Made by a program: the position numbers and the translations under genes. Shown here one piece after another: positions 16,810 to 25,889 of a stretch of 64,000 nt of DNA. Under the pieces are notes generated by a model. The model saw nothing but the letters and a program-made list of their open reading frames with translations. It had not been told where the DNA came from and searched no databases. Numbering within the stretch: the first letter of the stretch is position 1; each line of letters starts with the position of its first letter. The DNA is from Bacteroidota bacterium (GTDB lineage Bacteria > Bacteroidota > Bacteroidia > Chitinophagales > Chitinophagaceae): the NCBI GenBank assembly GCA_013285915.1, contig JABDGS010000006.1, forward strand, positions 1-64,000. The letters are read 5' to 3'.

Positions 16810-17199
16810 TTATACAAAAGCCTTCATAGTAAACATACCGTTATAATATTTGCGGTATGCATAGCCTAAAAGCAGGTTGGGTACAATTAGTGTAACACCC
16901 ATTAGCCAACCGGATGGTACTAACACAGTATGAAACAATAACACATTTAAGCTGATCGGGAAAACCACGACTGCCCAAAATGGCGCATACAGGTTTGCCA
17001 TTAAACATGCACCACCCACTATTTGTATAACCTTAAGCATAGGGTAAAAGTACCCCGTGCCTTTAAGCCCGGCAATAAAGGCCCCTGCGTTACCGGTATG
17101 CAAAGGCTGATAAGGTATAAAATGCAAAAAGTAATCCAGGCCAAATACTAAGTAAATAAACCCAAGCAATATTCTTGATATTAATGCGGCAATTCTCAT
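16810..17199 (-). CDS. DoxX-like integral membrane protein
   Basis: 129 residues with four predicted membrane segments: ISRILLGFIYLVFGLDYFL, MLKVIQIVGGACLMANLYAP, FWAVVVFPISLNVLLFHTVL and a last one around VTLIVPNLLLGYAY. The N-terminal RILLGFIYLVFGLDYF pattern and overall layout fit the DoxX/DoxD-like family. Members are linked in some bacteria to redox or stress functions; no partner gene here refines this. It is transcribed away from the amylase gene. Confidence 0.7.
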   Translation of the reverse strand: MRIAALISRILLGFIYLVFGLDYFLHFIPYQPLHTGNAGAFIAGLKGTGYFYPMLKVIQIVGGACLMANLYAPFWAVVVFPISLNVLLFHTVLVPSGWLMGVTLIVPNLLLGYAYRKYYNGMFTMKAFV

Positions 17200-17365
17200 A
17201 ATAAGCTAAAGTAAATATGAATTTATTTAAAACTGGATAATTGGTATTAGATTTTAAAATATCAGGACATATTAAGTTAAAACAGCGCAATAAACTTCTT
17301 CTCCATTCACCTTTCCGGCCTTGCCTATTAAAATAATTATCGGCCACAACCATTCGCGCCAATAT

Positions 17366-17419
17366 ATGTTGTATAAATAATGCAAATAATTTTTGCAATG
17401 TGTAAAAAATACACAACAT
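17366..17419. promoter_or_regulatory. Nested palindromes upstream of the amylase gene
   Basis: Three inverted repeats are nested: ATGTTGT (17366-17372) with ACAACAT (17413-17419); GCAAA-N5-TTTGC (17382-17396); and TGTGTA (17399-17404) with TACACA (17410-17415). They lie 49-102 nt before the amylase ATG, between it and the divergent DoxX-like gene, which suits operators for carbohydrate control. Confidence 0.4.
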
Positions 17420-17467
17420 TTGTATTTCTGCTGTTAAAGCCAATTATTTAAACCAAAAAGCTCGCCG

Positions 17468-20400
17468 ATGAAAAGGATTTTTACACTTATCACACTGCTA
17501 TTTATTGCCGTTATTGCCAAAGCACAATTATTATCATGGACTCCTGTTTTTATACAGGAAAGCTCAACGCCTGTAACTATTACCATAGATGCCAATTATG
17601 GCAATAAGGGCCTGTTGAATTATACGCCAACAACCGATGTGTATGTGCATATTGGCGCAATAACCACGAAAAGTGCCAACAGCAGCGACTGGAAATACGT
17701 GCCATTTACCTGGGCCACTACACCGGCTGCCGCGAATGCGGCTTATTTAGGGGGCAACAAATGGAGCTATACTATAACTGGTGGCTTACGAACTTTTTTT
17801 GGTATGTCAGATCCTACAGAGCATATCCTAAAAATAGCTATTCTGTTCAGGAACGGTAACGGTAACAGCGTTGAACGTAATGCAGATGGCAGCGATATGT
17901 ATATACCTGTTTACGATAATGGGTTATATGCACGTGTTGATCAACCATATCGCCAGCCATTGTATAACCCTGCACCAGAACCTATTACCAAGGGTGTGGG
18001 CGATAATATTGATATTACTGCTAAGTCAAGCCAGGCAGGATCACTAAAAATATATTTTAACGGCACCCAAGTTGCAAATTCCGCCAGCACTTCAGCCACT
18101 GCAAGCCCAACCATTGTTGCACCCGGTAACCAGCAAATAATAGCTGTTACAAATAATGGGTCAACCAATGCCAGCGATACGCTGAATTTCATTGTTTCTT
18201 CACCAACAACTATTGCTGATTTACCACCAGGTGCTAAAGACGGCATTAATTACGAAAGCGGCGACACATCTGCCATACTTGTACTATATGCGCCAGGCAA
18301 GCAAAACATTTATGTAATTGGCGACTTTAATAACTGGACGCCGGCAGTGGCCTACCAAATGAATGAAACCAGCGACAATAACCGGTTCTGGATTAGATTG
18401 AAAGGGTTAACGCCGGGTGTTGAATACGCTTACCAATACTTTATTGATGGCAAAATAAAAGTAGCAGATTATAATACTGAAAAGGTTTTAGACCCAGATA
18501 ATGATAAGTTTATTTCATCCACTACCTATCCTAACCTAAAAGCTTATCCAACGGGTAAAACAACAGGAATAGTGAGCGTGCTGCAAACAGCAAAACCCGC
18601 GTACAGTTGGCAGGTTACCAATTTTACAAGGCCTGACAAACGTAACCTTTTGATATACGAATTGCTGGTAAGGGATTTTACTGCCGCAGGTAACTACCAA
18701 ACGCTGAAAGACACCCTAAGTTATTTAAAGCGTTTAGGCGTAAATGCGATAGAACTTATGCCGGTAAATGAATTTGAAGGCAACAACAGTTGGGGTTATA
18801 ATCCTAATTTTTATTTTGCGCCGGATAAGGCTTATGGCACTGAAACTGCCTTAAAACAATTTATTGATGCATGCCACCAACAAGGTTTTGCTGTAATTAT
18901 GGATATGGTATTAAACCATTCATTCGGGTCGTCACCTATGGTGCAAATGTATTTTGATGGCGCCAACAATATACCAGCGGCAGATAACCCTTGGTTTGCA
19001 CAACATTACACGCATGCATTTGATGTTGGTTACCAGTTTAACAATGCCAGCCAGGCTACTGCCGATTTTCGTGACCGCGTGATAGCGCATTGGCTTAACA
19101 ATTACCATATAGACGGTTACCGTTTTGACCTTGCGAAAGGTTTTACGCCTACAAATACCTGCGATGCCACGGGCAATAATTGTAATACTACTACCGTGGG
19201 CAATTACGACCAGGCGCGTGTAAATATTTGGGATACCCTTTATAAACACCAGCAGGCAGTATCACCCGGCAGCTATACAATACTGGAGATGTTTGCTGAT
19301 AACAGCGAAGAGCAGGTTGAAACTAATACGGGTATGATGGTTTGGGATAATATGAACGGCACCTTAAACCAGGTTACTATGGGCTATACTGATAACTCAG
19401 ATTTTAGCTACGGGATTTACAATGCAAGGGGTTTAACGAATGCGTATGCAGTAGGCTACCAGGAAAGCCATGATGAAGAAAGGCTAATGTATAAGAACGA
19501 GCAGTATGGTAACAGCAATGGTAGTTACAATGTTAAAGACACGGCTACCGGCTTGCTGCGAAATGCTATGGCCACAGCATTTTGGGCGATGATACCCGGG
19601 CCAAAAATGATTTGGCAGTTTGGCGAGTTGGGATATGATTATAGCATAAATACCTGCGCAGATGGTACAACCATAAACAATAACTGCCGCCTTGATAACA
19701 AACCAATAAAATGGAACTATTATAATGATACGAGACGCAGGGCATTATATAATGTTTATGCCGCCTTGTTAAGGCTGCGTAACCAACCTGCCTACCTGTC
19801 AACTTTTGTAACAGGTAACGTAAATTACAATGTTGGGTCGGGCACTACACTTAAGTGGCTTAACGTTGTTGGAGGCAATCTTAAATTGGTAGTAATGGGT
19901 AATATTGGGGTAACACCGCAAACGGCTAATGTAACCTTCCCGAATACCGGCACATGGTATAGTTATCTCACAGATTCGTCAACAGTTATTACAAATGCAA
20001 CAACCAGTGTTACGTTAAAACCAGGAGAATTTTATGTATTTACCAGTATTGACCTGCACACGCTTGCATTGCCTGTAAAATGGTTAGACTTCACGGCGCA
20101 AAAAGGCAGCAATAACAATATTTTATTAAACTGGAATGTAAGCGAACAGGTAAATAACGATCATTTTGATGTTGAGAGAAGCATCAACGCTGTCAACTAC
20201 AACGTAATAGGCACTGTGGCGGCAGGCAAAGCTTATAACGGTGTTGAAAAATACTCGTTTACAGATGTTGCGCCGTATGATGGAATGAATTATTACAGAA
20301 TTAAACAGGTTGATAAAGACGGCAACTTTGAACGCTCAAAAGTGGCCGCGGTAAGTATTAATGGCTCACACTTGTTGTGGCAGGTGTATCCAAACCCGGT

Positions 20401-20617
20401 CGGCAGCAGCACAGCACTATTTGCTAACACCAATTTTGCAAAACTGCAAATGATTATGACAGATGCCTCCGGCAGGGTGGTATACAAAGGTGAACAATCG
20501 GCGGTAACAACCGGGCAACGTATCAATATACCCGTACAAAACCTTGCTAAAGGCGTATATCTTTTAAAAGTAAGTTCAGATAAGGAAAGTCATACGGAGA
20601 AGATAGTAGTACAGTAG
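17468..20617 (+). CDS. Secreted GH13 alpha-amylase-family enzyme with type IX secretion sorting domain
   Basis: 1049 residues. After a signal peptide (ending AKAQ) come N-terminal beta domains, then an Ig-like/CBM48-type module (NIYVIGDFNNWTPAVAYQMN) and the GH13 barrel. The four conserved regions are present: DMVLNHSFG; GYRFDLAKGF with nucleophile Asp554; LEMFADN with acid/base Glu607; and ESHDEERL with Asp669. The C-terminal 80 or so residues (VYPNPVGSSTALF ... KGVYLLKVSSDKESHTEKIV) are a typical type A T9SS sorting domain, so the enzyme is probably secreted or surface-anchored. The role is hydrolysis or transglycosylation of alpha-glucans; exact specificity is not readable. No sus-like neighbours are present. 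Confidence 0.95.
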   Translation: MKRIFTLITLLFIAVIAKAQLLSWTPVFIQESSTPVTITIDANYGNKGLLNYTPTTDVYVHIGAITTKSANSSDWKYVPFTWATTPAAANAAYLGGNKWSYTITGGLRTFFGMSDPTEHILKIAILFRNGNGNSVERNADGSDMYIPVYDNGLYARVDQPYRQPLYNPAPEPITKGVGDNIDITAKSSQAGSLKIYFNGTQVANSASTSATASPTIVAPGNQQIIAVTNNGSTNASDTLNFIVSSPTTIADLPPGAKDGINYESGDTSAILVLYAPGKQNIYVIGDFNNWTPAVAYQMNETSDNNRFWIRLKGLTPGVEYAYQYFIDGKIKVADYNTEKVLDPDNDKFISSTTYPNLKAYPTGKTTGIVSVLQTAKPAYSWQVTNFTRPDKRNLLIYELLVRDFTAAGNYQTLKDTLSYLKRLGVNAIELMPVNEFEGNNSWGYNPNFYFAPDKAYGTETALKQFIDACHQQGFAVIMDMVLNHSFGSSPMVQMYFDGANNIPAADNPWFAQHYTHAFDVGYQFNNASQATADFRDRVIAHWLNNYHIDGYRFDLAKGFTPTNTCDATGNNCNTTTVGNYDQARVNIWDTLYKHQQAVSPGSYTILEMFADNSEEQVETNTGMMVWDNMNGTLNQVTMGYTDNSDFSYGIYNARGLTNAYAVGYQESHDEERLMYKNEQYGNSNGSYNVKDTATGLLRNAMATAFWAMIPGPKMIWQFGELGYDYSINTCADGTTINNNCRLDNKPIKWNYYNDTRRRALYNVYAALLRLRNQPAYLSTFVTGNVNYNVGSGTTLKWLNVVGGNLKLVVMGNIGVTPQTANVTFPNTGTWYSYLTDSSTVITNATTSVTLKPGEFYVFTSIDLHTLALPVKWLDFTAQKGSNNNILLNWNVSEQVNNDHFDVERSINAVNYNVIGTVAAGKAYNGVEKYSFTDVAPYDGMNYYRIKQVDKDGNFERSKVAAVSINGSHLLWQVYPNPVGSSTALFANTNFAKLQMIMTDASGRVVYKGEQSAVTTGQRINIPVQNLAKGVYLLKVSSDKESHTEKIVVQ

Positions 20618-20650
20618 GGAATATGCAGCAATGCATATTGTGAGGAAGAT

Positions 20651-20757
20651 ATTGAATAATCAGTGCTCAATACCCATTGCGCAGACAAAGACGATACATA
20701 AATAAAATTGTATCCATTCCTTGTTTAGGCAACGAATATTGAGCATTGAATTTTTTG
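20651..20757. repeat. Inverted phrase-like repeat between convergent genes
   Basis: TCAGTGCTCAATA on the left (within 20651-20673) is complementary at 12 of 13 bases to TATTGAGCATTGA on the right (within 20733-20757), which runs into six T. The same words (ATTGAG, CATTGAA) recur in the 60549-60654 element. It may end transcription of the amylase gene. The rest of 20618-20997 holds the terminator at 20778 and no gene. Confidence 0.5.
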
Positions 20758-20777
20758 CATCAATCTGCCGCTTTAAT

Positions 20778-20813
20778 AAAAAAGAAACCATCACACCCCC
20801 GTATGATGGTTTC
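20778..20813 (-). terminator. Intrinsic terminator for the minus-strand hypothetical gene
   Basis: GAAACCATCA (20784-20793) and TGATGGTTTC (20804-20813) form a perfect 10-bp stem with a 10-nt loop. Read on the minus strand, it is followed at once by six T (20783-20778). It lies 185 nt after the stop of the gene at 20998. In the plus direction the T-tract is poor. Confidence 0.75.
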
Positions 20814-20997
20814 ATATTTAATGCAAAGGGAAGAAGTGTAAAATTATTTCAACACCTCTTATCCAGGCATCAGTACCTAAAAACTAATGACTGCTAAAAA
20901 AATACTTTTTTGTGCAATGTTTTTCATCCATTTAGCGAATGGCCGTAAATAGACCGTAACAGGCTGAAACAACTTTGTAGTTGGTGGAAATAATTTT

Positions 20998-21540
20998 TTA
21001 AAAACTGAACCCCAGGCTAACATAGGGGTAAGGGATAAATACCCCACTGCCGGCAATAAAGTTAAGGCCAGCCCTGAAGTTTAAACCACTGGTCACTGGT
21101 TGGCTTCTGTAACCCAGGGTTAATGTTGCAAGCAGCCTGCTTTTGTTGTCGGGCGATACATCATCAAAGGTCAGTACATTCGCGTTAACAAATGTTACAC
21201 CTGCTCCTGATTCAAAATAGTGCCCGTGGGCGCCTGACAGGTTGTTTATTGAAAATGGGATCGCAACGAAACTTTGTCCATCTACTGCAAGAGCACCTAC
21301 GCCTGCGCTAAAGCCCATGCCCGTAAGCTTTTTCTGAAACCGGCTGTCGTAGTTAATGCTGTATATTAGGGCGCGGCCATAAAGCTCTCCGTAAACCGCC
21401 TGCGGCGGCCTGTCTGTAACGACAGTACCCTGACCATTTTGCCCCGGATGGTATTTTTTACTTAGGTGTATAGTATCCTGGCAGGTTGCATTATAATACG
21501 TAAGAAGCGTGATAATAAAAAGGTTGAAGGTTTTATTCAT
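20998..21540 (-). CDS. Exported conserved hypothetical, probable outer-membrane protein
   Basis: 180 residues with a signal peptide (MNKTFNLFIITLLTYYNATC, then Q). The mature part has alternating patterns typical of small beta-barrels (LLATLTLGYRSQPVTSGLNF, FIPYPYVSLGFSF) and ends in Phe, as barrel proteins usually do. The Cys next to the cleavage region could also mark a lipoprotein, but the lipobox is poor. The function is not recognised. It lies 59 nt downstream of murB on the same strand. Confidence 0.75.
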   Translation of the reverse strand: MNKTFNLFIITLLTYYNATCQDTIHLSKKYHPGQNGQGTVVTDRPPQAVYGELYGRALIYSINYDSRFQKKLTGMGFSAGVGALAVDGQSFVAIPFSINNLSGAHGHYFESGAGVTFVNANVLTFDDVSPDNKSRLLATLTLGYRSQPVTSGLNFRAGLNFIAGSGVFIPYPYVSLGFSF

Positions 21541-21599
21541 GGGTGGTTTTACCCATTGACCATTGAATCGCCGCTATTGTTGCAACTGTAACAAAAAAG

Positions 21600-22622
21600 C
21601 TATATAATATTTACTTCCCGCTCAAGTGTAATGCCAAATGTATTTTGTACGCTTTCAATTATTTTCCCCGAAAGCTTGTATATGTCTTCGCCACCCGCGT
21701 TAGCGTAATTAACCAACACGAGCGCCTGTTTTGCGTGCACGCCTGCGTCGCCTTCGCGGTAGCCTTTCCACCCGCATTGTTCAATAAGCCAGCCTGCAGC
21801 CACTTTTATGTTGTATTCATTAACAGGGTAACCGGGCAGCCCAGCATACTTCTCCTTCAAAATATTAAATTGCTCAATGCTTATTTGGGGGTTTTTAAAA
21901 AAACTGCCTGCGTTGCCAATTTGCGCAGGATCTGGTAATTTGGATGAACGTATATTAATAACGGCTTGCGATATTGCCTGTATACTAAGTTCTTTTACGC
22001 CCATACCCTGCAATTCCTGCTCAATTGCTCCATAAGAAGTGTTGAATAATGGCTGCTTATTTAAGCGATAAGTCACATTTAATATAACAAAGCGACCCTT
22101 ATGTCTTCTTTTAAAAACACTTTCCCGGTAACCAAATTCGCAGTCATTTAAACTAAAAGTTACTACTTTCTTATCTTCCAGATCATAGGCCTCCAGGCTT
22201 TCGAATACATCTTTAATTTCCACGCCATAAGCACCTATATTTTGCATGGGGCTTGCGCCAACACAGCCGGGTATAAGGCTTAGGTTTTCAAGTCCTGCAT
22301 AATTATGCGCAATACAATGCAAAACAAGCTGGTGCCAGTTTTCACCTGCGCTTACTTTTACGTAATAATGCAGGGCATCCTCTTTGATGATCTCAATACC
22401 TTTCAATTCATTCTTTAATACAAGGCCGCTGAAATTATTGATGAATAAAATATTACTGCCGCCTCCAAGGATAAGCAAGCGCGAACTGTCAACTGTAAAC
22501 CTGGAAAAAGCGTGGAGGGTTTCTAATTCATCAGTTGATGAAAACGCGGCAAACTGTTTAGCCGCAACATCAATATGAAATGTGTTATATGGTCGAAGGG
22601 AAATGTTTTCCTGTACCTGCAT
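21600..22622 (-). CDS. murB: UDP-N-acetylmuramate dehydrogenase
   Basis: 340 residues, the length of type I (E. coli-like) MurB. It reduces UDP-GlcNAc-enolpyruvate to UDP-MurNAc with NADPH and FAD in the cytoplasm. Visible signs are the family start LRPYNTFHID, the FAD-binding PCMH motif ILGGGSNILF, LIPGCVGASPMQNIGAYGVE, the type I tyrosine loop YRESVFK, and GNAGSFFKNP with the catalytic Ser. The upstream ATG at 22637 (MLFCV) would add five residues; MQVQENISLRPYNT is the more typical start. Confidence 0.97.
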   Translation of the reverse strand: MQVQENISLRPYNTFHIDVAAKQFAAFSSTDELETLHAFSRFTVDSSRLLILGGGSNILFINNFSGLVLKNELKGIEIIKEDALHYYVKVSAGENWHQLVLHCIAHNYAGLENLSLIPGCVGASPMQNIGAYGVEIKDVFESLEAYDLEDKKVVTFSLNDCEFGYRESVFKRRHKGRFVILNVTYRLNKQPLFNTSYGAIEQELQGMGVKELSIQAISQAVINIRSSKLPDPAQIGNAGSFFKNPQISIEQFNILKEKYAGLPGYPVNEYNIKVAAGWLIEQCGWKGYREGDAGVHAKQALVLVNYANAGGEDIYKLSGKIIESVQNTFGITLEREVNII

Positions 22623-22696
22623 AACACAAAATAACAAAATAAATGCCGTTGTTGGTATTGAAGGGGCGATGCACAGTTAATACAATGCTATTGTTA

Positions 22697-23374
22697 TCAC
22701 TCACCCAGGTATGGGTCTTTTATTTTTTTTGATGAATAACTAATATGTGAGAATGTAACGCTGCAACTTTTGCCTGTTGGCGATTGAGCAAGAAAGCCCA
22801 GGCTAAGCGGCCCCTTTGCATTAAACTGCAGGTGGCGTATTAAGAACCATTTTTGCCCATCAGTTGAATAATACAGTGTAATTACATTATCTGCTTTGGC
22901 CATTTTATAATATACCATATTGCCGGTTATCGCTGCAGAATTACAATCGTCAGAGATATCATTTGTAACAACACTAACTACCCGGTGCTGGCCGGTATAA
23001 TCTTTTTCAAAACAAAACTTGATCCAGTTAAGATTATTTGCTTTTAGCACAATAGCGCCACCATCCCATTTATTGGTGAAGCTATGCTGTATGCAGGCGG
23101 TTATAACAAAATTACCAGACGGTGTAAACAATAGTTTAGGAGCATTATCTGTGTTGTAAGTAACATTCGGATCGCGAAACATATCTGTCTTTTCACCCGC
23201 AGTTATTGTGAACGAATTGTTGGTTTGTGTAAAACTCAACGGCTTATTTTCCCAGTTTAATGCACTGGGTATGGCGGAAAGATTTACAGCTTTTACCGGT
23301 TGCGCGTACAGGTTGCCGCATGCTATAAAAGCAAACAGCACCCACAAGAGGAAAGAGCATGCGATGATTTTCAT
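22697..23374 (-). CDS. Exported DUF1349 (concanavalin-like) protein
   Basis: 225 residues with a signal peptide (ending NLYAQ). The rest fits DUF1349, a concanavalin-like beta-sandwich: LNWENKPLSFTQTNNSFTIT, TDMFRDPN, FTNKWDGGAIVLKANNLNWI, YYSTDGQKWFLIRHLQF and LGFLAQSPTGKSCSVTFSHI are all family-typical. Members may bind or process carbohydrates; no catalytic residues are established. It lies 74 nt upstream of murB on the minus strand, possibly in the same transcript. Confidence 0.85.
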   Translation of the reverse strand: MKIIACSFLLWVLFAFIACGNLYAQPVKAVNLSAIPSALNWENKPLSFTQTNNSFTITAGEKTDMFRDPNVTYNTDNAPKLLFTPSGNFVITACIQHSFTNKWDGGAIVLKANNLNWIKFCFEKDYTGQHRVVSVVTNDISDDCNSAAITGNMVYYKMAKADNVITLYYSTDGQKWFLIRHLQFNAKGPLSLGFLAQSPTGKSCSVTFSHISYSSKKIKDPYLGE

Positions 23375-23420
23375 GTGGCAATTATTAGTGCGGTAGTAAT
23401 CAGTTAAAGTTAGTGAATAT

Positions 23421-24689
23421 CTACATTAAAATGCCTGCAATTGTTGCCGATAAATAAGACGCCAATGTTCCGCAAAACAGGGCTTTAAGGCCAAGCCGGG
23501 CGAGGTCGGTTTTTCGCTCAGGCGCAATTTCACCTATGCCGCCAATAAGCATACCCACACTGCTGAAGTTGGCGAACCCGCAAATGGCGATGGAGGTTAT
23601 CAACATGCCTTTACCAGGTGCAATGTCAACACTTTTGTTGGTAAGGTTATTGAATGCGATAAACTCATTAATACTTAATTTCTCCCCTAACAAAGTTGCT
23701 GAGCCGGCAATATCGTGCTGTGGCACACCCATAGCCCACGCGAAAGGGTAAAATATTTTCCCGAATATCCATGTTAAAGATAGTTGGAAGGGCAAATGAA
23801 AAAGGATCCCTATTTTTTGCAATACATAGTCGAGGCACGCAATAATCGCAATAAAGCCGATTAGCATGGCAATCACGTTCAGGGCTATTTTAAAACCATC
23901 ACCTGCACCATGTGCAATGGCGTCAATAACATTTTTATAGGTATTGGTAACCGGTAACTTTACACGACCCATTGTTTGACTTTCCTCCGTTTCAGGGAAT
24001 ACAATTTTACTTATAACCAGCGCACCCGGGGCCGCCATAAGACTGGCTGCGATAAGTGTAGGCGCAAGGTTTAAACCAGCGCGCTCGCCCATACCTGCAT
24101 ATACTATCAGTATGCCGCCTGATATACAGGCAAGACTGCCAGTCATGCTGCTTAGCAATTCGCTCATGGTCATGCCCGGCAGGTAGGGCCGTATCATTAC
24201 CTGCGCTTCAACCTGCCCAACAAAAGTGCTTGCTATATTACTTAGTGCCTCAGCGCCACTAACACGCATTATATAATTCATTCCTTTTGCAAGAAACGAC
24301 ACCACCTTTTGAATGATGCCGAAATAATAAAATAACGCAACCAACGCACAAACCAGCGTAAGTATGCCTATAATATTAAATGCAAATACAAAACCGCCAT
24401 TTGCATAGTTCATAAAACTGCCGCTGCCACTTACCGGCTCAACAACAACCCCGCTGTAAACGAATGAGACACCCTGCCTTGCAAAGCTTTCCAATTTGCC
24501 AATACCGCGGCCGAGCCATGCAAAAAACTGCTCCACAGGCTGCACTTTAAAAACAAGTACCGCAATTACCACCTGTATTATAATGCCTGTAATAACCAGC
24601 CTGAAATTGATGCGTTTTTTATTGTTAGAAAATAGATAGGCCAGCCCGAGGATAAGCGCAATACCTATTAAGCCCTGGAACCTTTGCAT
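23421..24689 (-). CDS. Concentrative nucleoside transporter (CNT/NupC family)
   Basis: 422 residues, the usual length of bacterial CNT permeases. The N-terminal domain (GIALILGLAYLFSNNKKRIN) is followed by GFVFAFNIIGILTLVCALVA, the gate region FVGQVEAQVMIRPYL and MTGSLACISGGILIVYAGMG, and the core segments (GVPQHDIAGSATLLGEKLSI, CGFANFSSVGMLIGGIGEIA). CNT proteins import nucleosides with sodium or protons across the inner membrane. The DUF5020/Tsx-like outer-membrane protein at 27243 might be a matching outer-membrane entry route. Confidence 0.95.
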   Translation of the reverse strand: MQRFQGLIGIALILGLAYLFSNNKKRINFRLVITGIIIQVVIAVLVFKVQPVEQFFAWLGRGIGKLESFARQGVSFVYSGVVVEPVSGSGSFMNYANGGFVFAFNIIGILTLVCALVALFYYFGIIQKVVSFLAKGMNYIMRVSGAEALSNIASTFVGQVEAQVMIRPYLPGMTMSELLSSMTGSLACISGGILIVYAGMGERAGLNLAPTLIAASLMAAPGALVISKIVFPETEESQTMGRVKLPVTNTYKNVIDAIAHGAGDGFKIALNVIAMLIGFIAIIACLDYVLQKIGILFHLPFQLSLTWIFGKIFYPFAWAMGVPQHDIAGSATLLGEKLSINEFIAFNNLTNKSVDIAPGKGMLITSIAICGFANFSSVGMLIGGIGEIAPERKTDLARLGLKALFCGTLASYLSATIAGILM

Positions 24690-24893
24690 AGCAGTTAATA
24701 ATGTGTGTAGTAATTAATTTGATTGAAGATAGGGCATTTGGACGATTAGAACAGGACGCTAAGGCTAAAAAAGATTTTCTATTTTCCAGCAGATGGTAAC
24801 AGCAACAAATGCTCTGCAATTGCTATACGAATGCCAACATTGCTGAATGGAAAATAATATCCTGCTAATCTTGATCATCCTTAAAATCAGCGT

Positions 24894-25742
24894 TCAATTC
24901 CCTAATAATTCTGAAGGAATTACTTTTATTGCCTGTACCCTTATGTTTTTGTAAAACACTTCTGCACCCTCGCTTTGTATTTGCAATTTACCTTTTGTTA
25001 ATGGAGACGCTTTACCATTACTCCATTGCTGCGAGCGACATAAGATCATCATCACCTTGCCATTTACAACATGTACGCTGGTATCGCCGTGGCAATAAAG
25101 GTCAAGCGTGTTCCATGAGCCGTCTGCATTTTCTGCGTCACCCTGTTTTATACAACGCCGCCCAACAGTTGTTTTATCCCTGAAGGTTAAAAGCGGCGCT
25201 CCCGGGGTATAAACATATTGGCTGTCGTTTAACCTTTTAGCCGGTATTTCTTCAAAGCCGCCGGCAACGCCCCAATAATCTCCAACATTACCCTGCTCAA
25301 TCTGAAATTCCTGGCTGCGCATCCAGTTGCCAAAATCGGCGCCGTCAGGTCCAACACAGTGGTATAGCAGGCCGCTATCTTTTGGCTTGCCTTTCTTTGG
25401 TCCCCAGGTATTTTTCCCCCATTTGAACATTAGCTGAACGTGGTAGTTTTCATAAACCTCTTTACTTGTAATGGCCCCAAAGCCTTCACCGGAAATACGT
25501 ATTACTTTCTCACCATTATCATCCACCACGCTGAATACATGGTTTGGATCTTTATTTAATCCCAAAGCAGGTGTCTGTTTGCCTGACGCATCATACCCGG
25601 GGCCAAGGTAGGTATCCCATCCCTTAAGGTCTTTACCATTAAACAAACTTTTCCACTTACCATCTTTATTGACGCCTTTATTAAAAGCCAAAAGCATAAA
25701 TACCGGCAATACAATAAAAATGAGGATTGATTTGCGTACCAT
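24894..25742 (-). CDS. Exported DUF1080 (3-keto-disaccharide hydrolase-like) protein
   Basis: 282 residues, with an N-terminal membrane/signal segment (ILIFIVLPVFMLLAF) and then the DUF1080 opening WKSLFNGKDLKGWDTYLG. Other family signs are YENYHVQLMFKWG, DSGLLYHC and RSQEFQIEQGNVGDYWGVAG. The domain is a concanavalin-like jelly roll found in Bacteroidota and Planctomycetes; some members hydrolyse 3-keto-glycosides. No oxidoreductase partner is present here. A second ATG three codons upstream (25751) is possible. Confidence 0.88.
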   Translation of the reverse strand: MVRKSILIFIVLPVFMLLAFNKGVNKDGKWKSLFNGKDLKGWDTYLGPGYDASGKQTPALGLNKDPNHVFSVVDDNGEKVIRISGEGFGAITSKEVYENYHVQLMFKWGKNTWGPKKGKPKDSGLLYHCVGPDGADFGNWMRSQEFQIEQGNVGDYWGVAGGFEEIPAKRLNDSQYVYTPGAPLLTFRDKTTVGRRCIKQGDAENADGSWNTLDLYCHGDTSVHVVNGKVMMILCRSQQWSNGKASPLTKGKLQIQSEGAEVFYKNIRVQAIKVIPSELLGN

Positions 25743-25889
25743 GATCGTCAATTTTATGAAAGATAGAACAGATTCTTCAACATGGGGCAGCTATATGAAT
25801 TACAATGTATACTCATAAAATTATGAGCAGTTAACCGCAAACAAAGCAGGCGGCATGGTTTGTCACCTGTAACAATCGTTATTAACGAA

